NCBI GenBank assembly: GCA_036389375.1
Contig: DASVQA010000022.1
Span: 1-12,757, forward strand
DNA length: 12,757 bases
DNA from: QHXQ01 sp036389375
Lineage (GTDB): Bacteria; Acidobacteriota; Blastocatellia; Pyrinomonadales; Pyrinomonadaceae
Reading direction: 5' to 3'
Positions 7,281 through 12,757 of this stretch are shown in pieces. The position numbers and the translations under genes were made by a program. Below the pieces are notes generated by a model. That model did no database searches and had not been told where the DNA came from. It worked only from the letters and a program-made list of their open reading frames with translations. Numbering within the stretch: position 1 is the first letter of the stretch; each line of letters opens with the position of its first letter.

Positions 7281-8440
7281 TTAAAGAACTCTGCCCGCGC
7301 CGTTGCTTCGACATCGCGGAGCGGTGCGTTGTGCGCGGCGGCGGCGGCGCGACAGTCTTCGTATTCGGGCGTGGCGTGGCTGATGCGCCCGTCGAGCCGT
7401 GCGACTTTGACCCGTAGGGGGCCGTAGCGCGTTTCGACCGACACGATCTCGCGCGCCAGTGCTTTGCGCTCGACCTCGTAGCTGCGCACGCCGAGTGTGG
7501 TTGTCTCAGCAAAAAGTAGCTGCTCAAGCGCCGCGCGCTCCGCCGGGCGACACAGGATCGAGACGTGTACGCCCGGCCGGTTCTTCTTCATCTGTACGGG
7601 CGTGAAAAAGCAGTCGAGCGCCCCGCGCTGCAAAGCAAGTTCCATCAAGTGCCCGACGATCTGCGGCGACACGTCGTCCAGATTCGTCTCCAGCATCAGC
7701 AGCCGTTCGCGTTGCGCGTCCGTCTCAACATCGCCGACCATGACGCGCAGCACGTTTGGAAATTTCTCGTAAGTTCGCCCGCCCGCGCCATAGCCCGTCG
7801 CCTGCACGCGCATAGCCGGCATGGGGCCGTAGTTTGCGCTGAGCGTGCTGACGATGGCCGCGCCGGTCGGCGTGACCAACTCGCCCGTGATATCGGTGGC
7901 GTAGATGGGCCGGTCGCGCAGCAGTTCGACGACCGCAGGCGGCGGGATGGGAAAGCGCCCGTGCGCCATCTCGACCGTGCCGCTCCCGACGTGCAGCGCC
8001 GACGCGGCGAACCCTTCGACGCCCAGCAACTCGAAGCCGATGCACGCGCCGACCACATCTATGATCGCGTCGAGCGCGCCTACCTCGTGAAAATGAACCT
8101 GTTCGACCGGCATATTATGAACGCGCGCTTCTGCTTCCGCGAGCCGCGTGAAGATTTGCGCGGCTCGGGCCTTAACACCTGCGCTCAGGCGCGCGGCTTC
8201 GATGATCTTGAGAATCTGGCTCAAGCCCCGGTGGTGATGCTGTTCGCCCGTCCGCACGTGCGCGCGCACGGCGCTGATGCCCGCACGTTCAACCTGCTCG
8301 AACTCCACCTCAAAGTCACCGACATCAAGCCGCGCCAACTGCTCCGCGAGCGCACGCCCGTCCGCCCCGGCGCTCACAAGCGCGCCCAGCGTCATGTCGC
8401 CGCTGACACCGGCAAAGCAATCGAAGTAGAGCAAACGCAT
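7259..8440 (-). CDS. larC: Nickel-pincer cofactor biosynthesis protein LarC
   Basis: LarC inserts nickel into the pyridinium bis-thiocarboxylate mononucleotide precursor to make the nickel-pincer nucleotide used by lactate racemase and related LarA-type enzymes. The 393 residues cover the whole former DUF111 family in one frame: the N-terminal MRLLYFDCFAGVSGDMTLGA, a His-rich stretch (GEQHHHRG, about 65-72), HFHEVGALDAIIDVVG, TDITGELVTPTGAAIV, ETNLDDVSPQIVG and a C-terminal ferredoxin-like half with MKKNRPGVH and TTLGVRSYEVER. In Lactobacillus plantarum these halves are joined by programmed frameshifting; here no shift is needed. I start at MRLLYFDC (8440); a further 15 in-frame upstream codons only translate the heptad repeat. 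No Shine-Dalgarno is present, and a long inverted repeat ends six bases before the ATG. The last residues (VTNDE) and the stop lie in repeat copy B. No larA, larB or larE is in the window. Confidence 0.93.
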   Translation of the reverse strand: MRLLYFDCFAGVSGDMTLGALVSAGADGRALAEQLARLDVGDFEVEFEQVERAGISAVRAHVRTGEQHHHRGLSQILKIIEAARLSAGVKARAAQIFTRLAEAEARVHNMPVEQVHFHEVGALDAIIDVVGACIGFELLGVEGFAASALHVGSGTVEMAHGRFPIPPPAVVELLRDRPIYATDITGELVTPTGAAIVSTLSANYGPMPAMRVQATGYGAGGRTYEKFPNVLRVMVGDVETDAQRERLLMLETNLDDVSPQIVGHLMELALQRGALDCFFTPVQMKKNRPGVHVSILCRPAERAALEQLLFAETTTLGVRSYEVERKALAREIVSVETRYGPLRVKVARLDGRISHATPEYEDCRAAAAAHNAPLRDVEATARAEFFKTVTNDE

Positions 8441-8446
8441 AAGAGC

Positions 8447-8524
8447 AGTGACAAGTGACAAGTGCCGAGTGACGAGCAGGAACAAGTTCTTAACTTGTCA
8501 CTTGTCACTCGTCACTCGTCACGG
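8447..8524. repeat. Heptad repeat array (copy C) forming a 17-bp inverted repeat
   Basis: Arms 8447-8463 and 8493-8509 are perfect 17-bp reverse complements built from AGTGACA heptads, with a 29-nt loop. Further GTGACGA/TCGTCAC units extend inward on the left (8467-8476) and outward on the right (to about 8522), so alternative registers can pair. The loop contains the inverted core ACAAGTTCTTA (8482-8492), itself part of the smaller dyad ACAAGTT-CTT-AACTTGT (8482-8498). The right arm contains the sirtuin stop codon, and the left arm ends six bases before the larC ATG. Confidence 0.85.
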
Positions 8525-9257
8525 CCTTTAAGATTTCGCTTGCGGGGCCGGCCAGCGCGGCGTCGCAGTAGTCCGAGAACGGTGTGCGCTCAGGGTTAAT
8601 CTCGACCGTGTACGCGCCCGCTTGCAGCGCGATCTCCGGCAACTGCATGGCCGGATAGACGAGAGCGGACGTGCCGATCACGAAACAGAGATCAGCTTGC
8701 GCCGCGCCGAGCGCCGCCTGCTCGAAGACGCCGCCGGGCAGCATCTCGCCAAAGAGCACAACGTCGGGGCGCATCGGTGCGCCGCACGCGCGACAGGCGG
8801 GCGGGCGCGCGCCGTCGTCCGTTGCGCGCAGGCTGCTGCGCGCCTGACAGCGCGTGCAGCGCGCACGCCAGATATTGCCGTGTAGTTCGAGCACGTTGCG
8901 CGCACCGGCCTGCGCGTGCAGGTCGTCTACGTTCTGCGTGGCGAGCGTGAACAGGTCGAACCTGTCCTGCCAACTGGCCAGCAGCCGGTGCGCGGGATTG
9001 GGTTGCAAGTGCTGCAAGAGATCGCGTCGGTAGTCGAACCACGCCCAGACGGCCGGCAGGTCGCGTTCGAGCATCGCGGCCGAAGAGATCACGTCGAAGG
9101 GCAGCCCCTGCCACACGGCCGATTGCCCGCCGCCGCGAAACGTGGGCACGCCGCTCTCGGCCGAGACGCCCGCGCCCGTCAGGACGAAGACGCGCTGTGC
9201 CCGGCTGAGCCGCGCGCGCACTTCTTCCAGCGCATCGGTGGGCGTGTGTAGCTGCAT
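8505..9257 (-). CDS. NAD-dependent protein deacylase, class III sirtuin (CobB/SIRT5-like)
   Basis: Removes acyl groups from lysines using NAD+, giving nicotinamide and O-acyl-ADP-ribose. Sirtuin signatures in order: GAGVSAESGVPTFR (28-41), TQNVDDLH (107-114), catalytic His126 in LELHGN, a zinc site of Cys134/Cys137 (CTRC) and Cys155/Cys158 (CRAC), GTSALVYPA (195-203) and INPE (220-223). The loop WFDYRR (73-78) aligns with the Y-x-x-R pocket that binds acidic acyl chains in SIRT5 and CobB; Arg77 is kept but the Tyr position is Phe74. I start at MQLHTPTDALEE (9257) because the Rossmann fold begins about 20 residues later, as is usual; the ATG at 9350 and a longer frame to 9464 would overlap promoter-like sequence. 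The protein ends VTSDE within a repeat. It is divergent from argS and 64 bp upstream of larC. Confidence 0.93.
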   Translation of the reverse strand: MQLHTPTDALEEVRARLSRAQRVFVLTGAGVSAESGVPTFRGGGQSAVWQGLPFDVISSAAMLERDLPAVWAWFDYRRDLLQHLQPNPAHRLLASWQDRFDLFTLATQNVDDLHAQAGARNVLELHGNIWRARCTRCQARSSLRATDDGARPPACRACGAPMRPDVVLFGEMLPGGVFEQAALGAAQADLCFVIGTSALVYPAMQLPEIALQAGAYTVEINPERTPFSDYCDAALAGPASEILKAVTSDE

Positions 9258-9273
9258 CGTGTGTTCAGCCGCG

Positions 9274-9304
9274 ATGGTAGCAGAGCGCGCCACTAAAGTG
9301 TCAA
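9274..9304 (-). promoter_or_regulatory. Candidate sigma70-type promoter for the sirtuin gene
   Basis: On the minus strand a perfect -35 TTGACA (9304-9299) is followed after 19 bases by TACCAT (9279-9274), four of six matches to the -10 consensus. Transcription would begin about 10 nt before the ATG at 9257, supporting that start. The 19-bp spacing is longer than the optimum, so the call is tentative. Confidence 0.4.
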
Positions 9305-9360
9305 GCAAGGCGCTTTCAACTGCTTGCGGGTCGTCGCCGCGCCGGGTCATGGGCGAGTCA

Positions 9361-9391
9361 TTAGTCAGCACGAAAGGTCGTGCGTTATACT
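9361..9391 (+). promoter_or_regulatory. Candidate argS promoter with embedded dyad
   Basis: TATACT at 9386-9391 is a good -10 match 75 bp before the argS start. The -35 side is weak (TTAGTC at 9361-9366, 19-bp spacing). Between the two lies a perfect 6-bp inverted repeat, GCACGA-AAGG-TCGTGC (9368-9383), where a repressor or activator could sit. Confidence 0.4.
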
Positions 9392-9451
9392 TTGGTCTTT
9401 TCCGCAGGCTCCGGTTGGCGCAAAGACCACGGGGCCGCGCAATGAGCGAGA

Positions 9452-9455
9452 AGGA
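9452..9455 (+). promoter_or_regulatory. Shine-Dalgarno site of argS
   Basis: AGGA within GAGAAGGAAG, 11 bases before the TTG at 9467. It supports this non-ATG start; the ATG at 9442 just upstream is in another frame. Confidence 0.5.
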
Positions 9456-9466
9456 AGCCGACAACT

Positions 9467-11518
9467 TTGAAGCTGGCAGAACTACAACAGACCTTGCGCG
9501 AGCGCGTGCGCGCGACCGCCGCCGCGAAATTCGGCGTCGCGCTGGAAACGGTCACGGCTGAAATCCCGCCGCGCACGGAGCTTGGCGATTTGGCCTTCCC
9601 CGTCGCCTTTGAACTCGCCAAGCGGATCAAACAGACCACAGGGCAGAAGGCCAACCCGCGCGCCATCGCCGATGAACTGAAGGCCGCGCTTGAAGCCGAA
9701 CCGCACGTTGCGCGGGTCGAGGTCGCGGGCGCAGGCTACCTGAACGTCTTCTTCGACCGTGCGGCACTGTGGGCGCAACTCGCCGCCGACACAACGCGCA
9801 GCAGCGCCGAACCGACGCACGGCGACGGACGCAAAGTCATCGTCGAACACACCAACATCAATCCGAACAAGGCGGCGCACATCGGCCACCTACGCAATGC
9901 CGTGCTGGGCGACGCCTTCGTGCGCGTGCTGCGTGCCACCGGCACAGAGGTTGAAGTTGACAACTATATTGACAACACCGGCGTACAGGTCGCCGACGTG
10001 GTCGTCGGCTTTATGCACGTCGAGCAGATGACGCTGGCGGACGTGCGCGCGCTCGACCGATCGTTGCCGCCGGAGCGCCCATTCGATTACTACTGCTGGG
10101 ATTTGTATGCCAGCGTCGGTCTGTTCTATCGCAACGGCGACGCGGACGCGAAAGAAGACCCGGAGCGGCTCAAGCTGCGCGTCGAGACGCTACACGCGCT
10201 TGAAGCGGGCGACAACGAGACGGCGACACTCGCCGATTATGTCGCCACGCGCATCGTCGAATGCCACCTGCGGACGATGGGGCGGCTCGACATACGTTAC
10301 GATCTGCTGCCGCGCGAATCCGACATTCTACGGCTCGGCTTCTGGCAACGCGCCTTCGAGCGGCTGAAAGAGACGGGCACGATCCGGCTTGAGACCGAAG
10401 GCAAGCACGCGGGCTGCTGGGTTATGCCGACCGACCTGCACGAAGGCACGGACGAGCACGAGGCCGACAAGATCATCGTCCGCTCCAACGGCATCGTCAC
10501 CTACGCCGGCAAAGACATCGCCTATCAACTCTGGAAACTGGGCCGGCTCGGCCAAGATTTCTACTACCGGCCGTTTCGCACCTACGAGGACGGGCACGTC
10601 GTCTGGGTTACGACCAGCGAACCGGTTGACGCGGACGCACCGAAGCCGCCGCACTTCGGGGGCGGGCGCATGGTCTATAACGTGATTGACTCGCGCCAGT
10701 CCTATACGCAGGACGTGGTGCGGCGCGGCGCAGCGGCCGTTGCGCCGGACGTGGGCGCGGCGGCGAGCGTGCATCTGGCTTACGAGATGGTGGCGCTCTC
10801 GCCCGCTGCGTGCGAGGAACTCGGGTTCGAGTTGAGCGCGGAAGATCGTACGCGCCCCTTCATCGAGATGAGCGGGCGCAAAGGTCTCGGCGTCAAGGTG
10901 GACGATCTCGTTAACCGGCTTGAAGCCGGTGCGCTCGCGGAGGTTGAAGCGCGCCACGCGGACTTGCCGCAGGCGGACAAGTTGCAGACCGCCCACGCCA
11001 TCGCCATCGGCGCGCTGCGCTATTTTCTGCTCAAGTGGACGCGCAATTCGCTGATCGCGTTTGATTTCAAAGAGGCGCTTTCGTTCGAGGGCGAGACCGG
11101 CCCCTATTGTCAGTATGCGGCCGTGCGCGCCAACTCGATCTTTCGTAAGCTCGAACCGGCGTTGCTCGCAGAAGCGAGCCAGCTTGTCAGCGCCATCGGC
11201 ACGAACGAGGCGCAGACGGAAGCGGTGCGGCAGGTGTTCGCGGGCGCGGGCGGCGATGAACTCTGGTCGCTCGTCACGTTAGCCGCGCGGCTCGATGAGG
11301 CCGTCGCACAGGCGGCGACGCAGGAAGAACCGGCGCATCTGGCCAAGTACACGTTCCAACTCGCACGCGCCTTCAACCTCTTCTATCATCGCTATCGCAT
11401 ACGCGGCGAGGAAGATGCGGCGCGGCGCGGCGTCTTGATCCGCATCGCAGACCTCGTGCGGCAGCAGTTGCGCGCCGCGCTTGGCACGCTCGGCATCAGC
11501 GTACCCGACCGGATGTGA
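9467..11518 (+). CDS. argS: Arginyl-tRNA synthetase (long form, TTG start)
   Basis: Charges tRNA-Arg with arginine in the cytosol. The 683 residues show the N-terminal Add-1 tRNA-contact domain (about 1-110, with PPRTELGDLAFPVAFELAK and VEVAGAGYLNVFF), then the catalytic domain with HIGH at 138-141 in NPNKAAHIGHLRN. The KMSKS loop is degenerate (EMSGRKG, about 467-473). Most ArgRS enzymes lack the canonical KMSK lysine and use a lysine three residues before HIGH instead; Lys135 is at that place. A DALR-type anticodon-binding domain closes the protein (YTFQLARAFNLFYHRYRI, ending LGISVPDRM). It is about 100 residues longer than typical bacterial ArgS, the extra length lying in the middle of the catalytic part. 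The start is a TTG: an in-frame stop at 9443-9445 excludes upstream starts, and an AGGA site at 9452-9455 lies 11 nt before it. Confidence 0.95.
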   Translation: MKLAELQQTLRERVRATAAAKFGVALETVTAEIPPRTELGDLAFPVAFELAKRIKQTTGQKANPRAIADELKAALEAEPHVARVEVAGAGYLNVFFDRAALWAQLAADTTRSSAEPTHGDGRKVIVEHTNINPNKAAHIGHLRNAVLGDAFVRVLRATGTEVEVDNYIDNTGVQVADVVVGFMHVEQMTLADVRALDRSLPPERPFDYYCWDLYASVGLFYRNGDADAKEDPERLKLRVETLHALEAGDNETATLADYVATRIVECHLRTMGRLDIRYDLLPRESDILRLGFWQRAFERLKETGTIRLETEGKHAGCWVMPTDLHEGTDEHEADKIIVRSNGIVTYAGKDIAYQLWKLGRLGQDFYYRPFRTYEDGHVVWVTTSEPVDADAPKPPHFGGGRMVYNVIDSRQSYTQDVVRRGAAAVAPDVGAAASVHLAYEMVALSPAACEELGFELSAEDRTRPFIEMSGRKGLGVKVDDLVNRLEAGALAEVEARHADLPQADKLQTAHAIAIGALRYFLLKWTRNSLIAFDFKEALSFEGETGPYCQYAAVRANSIFRKLEPALLAEASQLVSAIGTNEAQTEAVRQVFAGAGGDELWSLVTLAARLDEAVAQAATQEEPAHLAKYTFQLARAFNLFYHRYRIRGEEDAARRGVLIRIADLVRQQLRAALGTLGISVPDRM

Positions 11519-11560
11519 CGATTTGCACAGGAGTCCGCGCGCAGTTCGCCACACTTTTAA

Positions 11561-11621
11561 CGCGCCGTAAACGTATATTAGTATGAGCGCGAACACGGAT
11601 TATGGTTTTCCTAACGGCGCG
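11561..11621 (+). promoter_or_regulatory. DAHP synthase leader: -10-like box between 8-bp inverted repeats
   Basis: The 160-bp argS-DAHP synthase gap contains CGCGCCGT (11561-11568) and its exact reverse complement ACGGCGCG (11614-11621), 45 bp apart. Between them is a -10-like TATATT (11574-11579); no good -35 is seen 16-18 bp upstream. A promoter here would place the transcript start near 11586, giving a leader of about 93 nt. GC-rich background makes one chance 8-bp pair quite possible. Confidence 0.25.
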
Positions 11622-11636
11622 GCGCGCATTGTTTAA
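11583..11636 (+). other. Possible 17-codon leader ORF upstream of the DAHP synthase
   Basis: ATG to TAA encoding MSANTDYGFPNGAARIV, with one Tyr and one Phe codon, ending 42 nt before the DAHP synthase start. No Shine-Dalgarno precedes it, and if the TATATT at 11574 were the -10 element the transcript would start inside it. It is listed as a possibility only. Confidence 0.15.
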
Positions 11637-11662
11637 TTGTCTGACTGTTAGCTGACGAGACT

Positions 11663-11667
11663 GAAGG
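11663..11667 (+). promoter_or_regulatory. Shine-Dalgarno site of the DAHP synthase
   Basis: GAAGG, eleven bases before the ATG at 11679. It is the only purine-rich match in the last 40 nt of the leader and agrees with the N-terminus expected for the family. Confidence 0.45.
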
Positions 11668-11678
11668 CGTTCAAACTT

Positions 11679-12698
11679 ATGTTGATTGTAATGAAGACTG
11701 ACGCGACCGAGCGCGAGATCGCGGACGTGTTGCGCGTGATCGAAGAACTTGGTTTGCGCGGCCACCCGCTGCCGGGCGCGCAGCGCACCGCCATCGGCAT
11801 CACCGGCAATCAGGGCGCGGTTGACGCATCGCACTTCGAGAACCTGCCGGGCGTGGCCGACGCGATCCGCGTCAGCAAACCCTACAAGCTGATCACGCTC
11901 GATCTGAAACCGGAAAAGACGGTCGTGCGCGTCGGCGACGCGGCGGTGGGTGGCGACGAATTGGCGCTCATCGCCGGCCCTTGCGCCATCGAGAGCCGCG
12001 CGCAGGCGTTCGCCATCGCCGAGGCTGTGCGCCGCTCCGGCGCGCGCTTCTTTCGCGGCGGCGCGTTCAAGCCGCGCACCAGCCCCTACGCCTTTCAGGG
12101 TCTCGGCGAAGAGGGCCTGAAGATCATGGCGGAGGTGCGCGAGGGCTATGGACTGAAGATCGTGACGGAGGCGCTCGACGAGCACGGCGTCGATCTGGTC
12201 GAACGCTACGGCGACATGATCCAACTCGGCGCGCGCAACATGCAGAACTTCTCGCTGCTCAAGCGCGCCGGGCGCTCGCACCTGCCCGTGCTGTTGAAAC
12301 GGGGCTTAGCGGCGACGCTCGACGAATGGCTGCTCGCCGCCGAGTACATCATGGGCGAGGGCAACTACAACGTGATCCTGTGCGAGCGCGGCGTCCGCAC
12401 CTTCGCGCAGCACACGCGCAACACCTTAGACCTCGCGGCCGTGCCGGCCGTGCGGCGCATCTCGCACCTGCCCATCGTGATCGATCCGTCGCACGGCACG
12501 GGGCACAACTACATGGTCGCGCCGCTCGCGCGTGCAGGCGTCGCCACCGGCGCGGACGGACTCATCATCGAAGTCCACGACCAACCGGAGAAGGCGCTCT
12601 CGGACGGCGCGCAGGCACTCACGCTGGAACAGTACGACCGGCTTGTCGCAGAGGTGCGCGCCATCCACGAAGTCGTCGTGCCCACGCCCGTCGGCTAA
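11679..12698 (+). CDS. aroF: DAHP synthase, type I-beta with N-terminal regulatory domain
   Basis: Condenses phosphoenolpyruvate with erythrose 4-phosphate to give DAHP, the entry step of the shikimate pathway. The 339 residues have the architecture of the Thermotoga maritima enzyme: a ferredoxin-like domain (about 1-70, MLIVMKTDATEREIADVLRV onward) that in that enzyme mediates feedback inhibition by aromatic amino acids, then the TIM barrel. Metal ligands fall at Cys102 (AGPCAIES), His272 (DPSHGTG), Glu298 (IIEVHDQP) and Asp309, the numbering I recall for the Thermotoga protein. Substrate motifs KPRTSPYAFQG (131-141) and QLGARNMQNF (182-191) are intact, so the enzyme should be active. The ATG at 11679 has a GAAGG site (11663-11667) eleven bases upstream. 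It follows argS by 160 bp and may have its own promoter. The symbol is applied loosely, since aroF/aroG/aroA are used inconsistently in this class. Confidence 0.96.
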   Translation: MLIVMKTDATEREIADVLRVIEELGLRGHPLPGAQRTAIGITGNQGAVDASHFENLPGVADAIRVSKPYKLITLDLKPEKTVVRVGDAAVGGDELALIAGPCAIESRAQAFAIAEAVRRSGARFFRGGAFKPRTSPYAFQGLGEEGLKIMAEVREGYGLKIVTEALDEHGVDLVERYGDMIQLGARNMQNFSLLKRAGRSHLPVLLKRGLAATLDEWLLAAEYIMGEGNYNVILCERGVRTFAQHTRNTLDLAAVPAVRRISHLPIVIDPSHGTGHNYMVAPLARAGVATGADGLIIEVHDQPEKALSDGAQALTLEQYDRLVAEVRAIHEVVVPTPVG

Positions 12699-12757
12699 GC
12701 CGCGAGCAGTTATTCTTAAGGCCAGCGCGGGCCGGGTGCGTTTGAGTGACTGGGTCA

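Noticed and set aside
8441..8485. Upstream in-frame start of larC (peptide MFLLVTRHLSLVTAL)
   Set aside because: Those residues are a translation of the heptad repeat; the LarC family begins at MRLLYFDC.
8447..8524. Heptad arrays as a CRISPR
   Set aside because: Units are only 7 bp and contiguous, with no 25-40 bp repeats separated by unique spacers and no cas gene nearby.
9355..9369. Possible further heptad repeat (GTCATTA GTCAGCA)
   Set aside because: Only two GTCA units at 7-bp spacing; too few to separate from chance.
9258..9464. 69-codon N-terminal extension of the sirtuin
   Set aside because: Sirtuins rarely need it. It would cover the argS promoter-like element and a TTGACA-TACCAT pair oriented for the sirtuin itself. 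The ATG at 9350 remains a lesser alternative.
12699..12757. Right-end sequence after the DAHP synthase
   Set aside because: No ORF start, terminator hairpin or recognisable repeat can be supported; the final GAGTGAC resembles one heptad unit but stands alone before the edge.

Overview
The window is a GC-rich (roughly 60-65 percent by eye) bacterial chromosomal segment packed with conserved housekeeping genes. No rRNA, tRNA, phage, transposase, CRISPR or toxin-defence gene is visible. The mix fits a Gram-negative, non-proteobacterial lineage: a type I-beta DAHP synthase with an N-terminal regulatory domain, a MetG with a C-terminal tRNA-binding domain, a secreted M28 peptidase and a single-frame larC. 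Intergenic heptanucleotide repeats are also present. My best guess is Acidobacteriota (Blastocatellia-like), but this is an impression, not a demonstrated placement.

Layout. Eight genes run leftward on the minus strand. From right to left they are a class III sirtuin (9257-8505), larC (8440-7259), folE (7183-6542), a secreted M28 metallopeptidase (6490-4814), metG (4806-2554), tatD (2445-1657), a trans-polyprenyl diphosphate synthase (1532-516) and the N-terminal 161 codons of a coiled-coil/winged-helix protein that leaves the window at base 1. Two genes run rightward: argS (9467-11518) and a DAHP synthase (11679-12698). The 209-bp gap between the sirtuin and argS is a divergent promoter region. 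Other gaps are 7 to 160 bp, so no stretch over 300 bp lacks a gene. The last 59 bases (12699-12757) hold nothing I can identify.

How the genes relate. The set covers aminoacylation (metG, argS), entry to aromatic amino acid synthesis (DAHP synthase), folate/pterin entry (folE), quinone side chain or lipid carrier synthesis (polyprenyl synthase), nickel-pincer cofactor maturation (larC), NAD-dependent deacylation (sirtuin), DNA/RNA turnover (tatD) and extracytoplasmic peptide hydrolysis (M28). metG-tatD adjacency is a recurrent bacterial arrangement. The M28-metG spacing (7 nt) suggests co-transcription; the other neighbours do not form an obvious pathway.

I see no previously undescribed multi-gene system. 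The most unusual structure is a small family of degenerate 7-bp repeats (GTGACRA and its complement) in three gaps between minus-strand genes. In the sirtuin-larC gap they form a perfect 17-bp inverted repeat running from inside the sirtuin stop codon to just before the larC start. In two genes they supply the last residues of the protein (VTSDE and VTNDE). Secondary points are a possible leader ORF and inverted repeat ahead of the DAHP synthase, an operator-like dyad in the argS promoter, a repeated peptide in the MetG linker that differs only at synonymous sites, and a Tyr-to-Phe change in the sirtuin acyl pocket.
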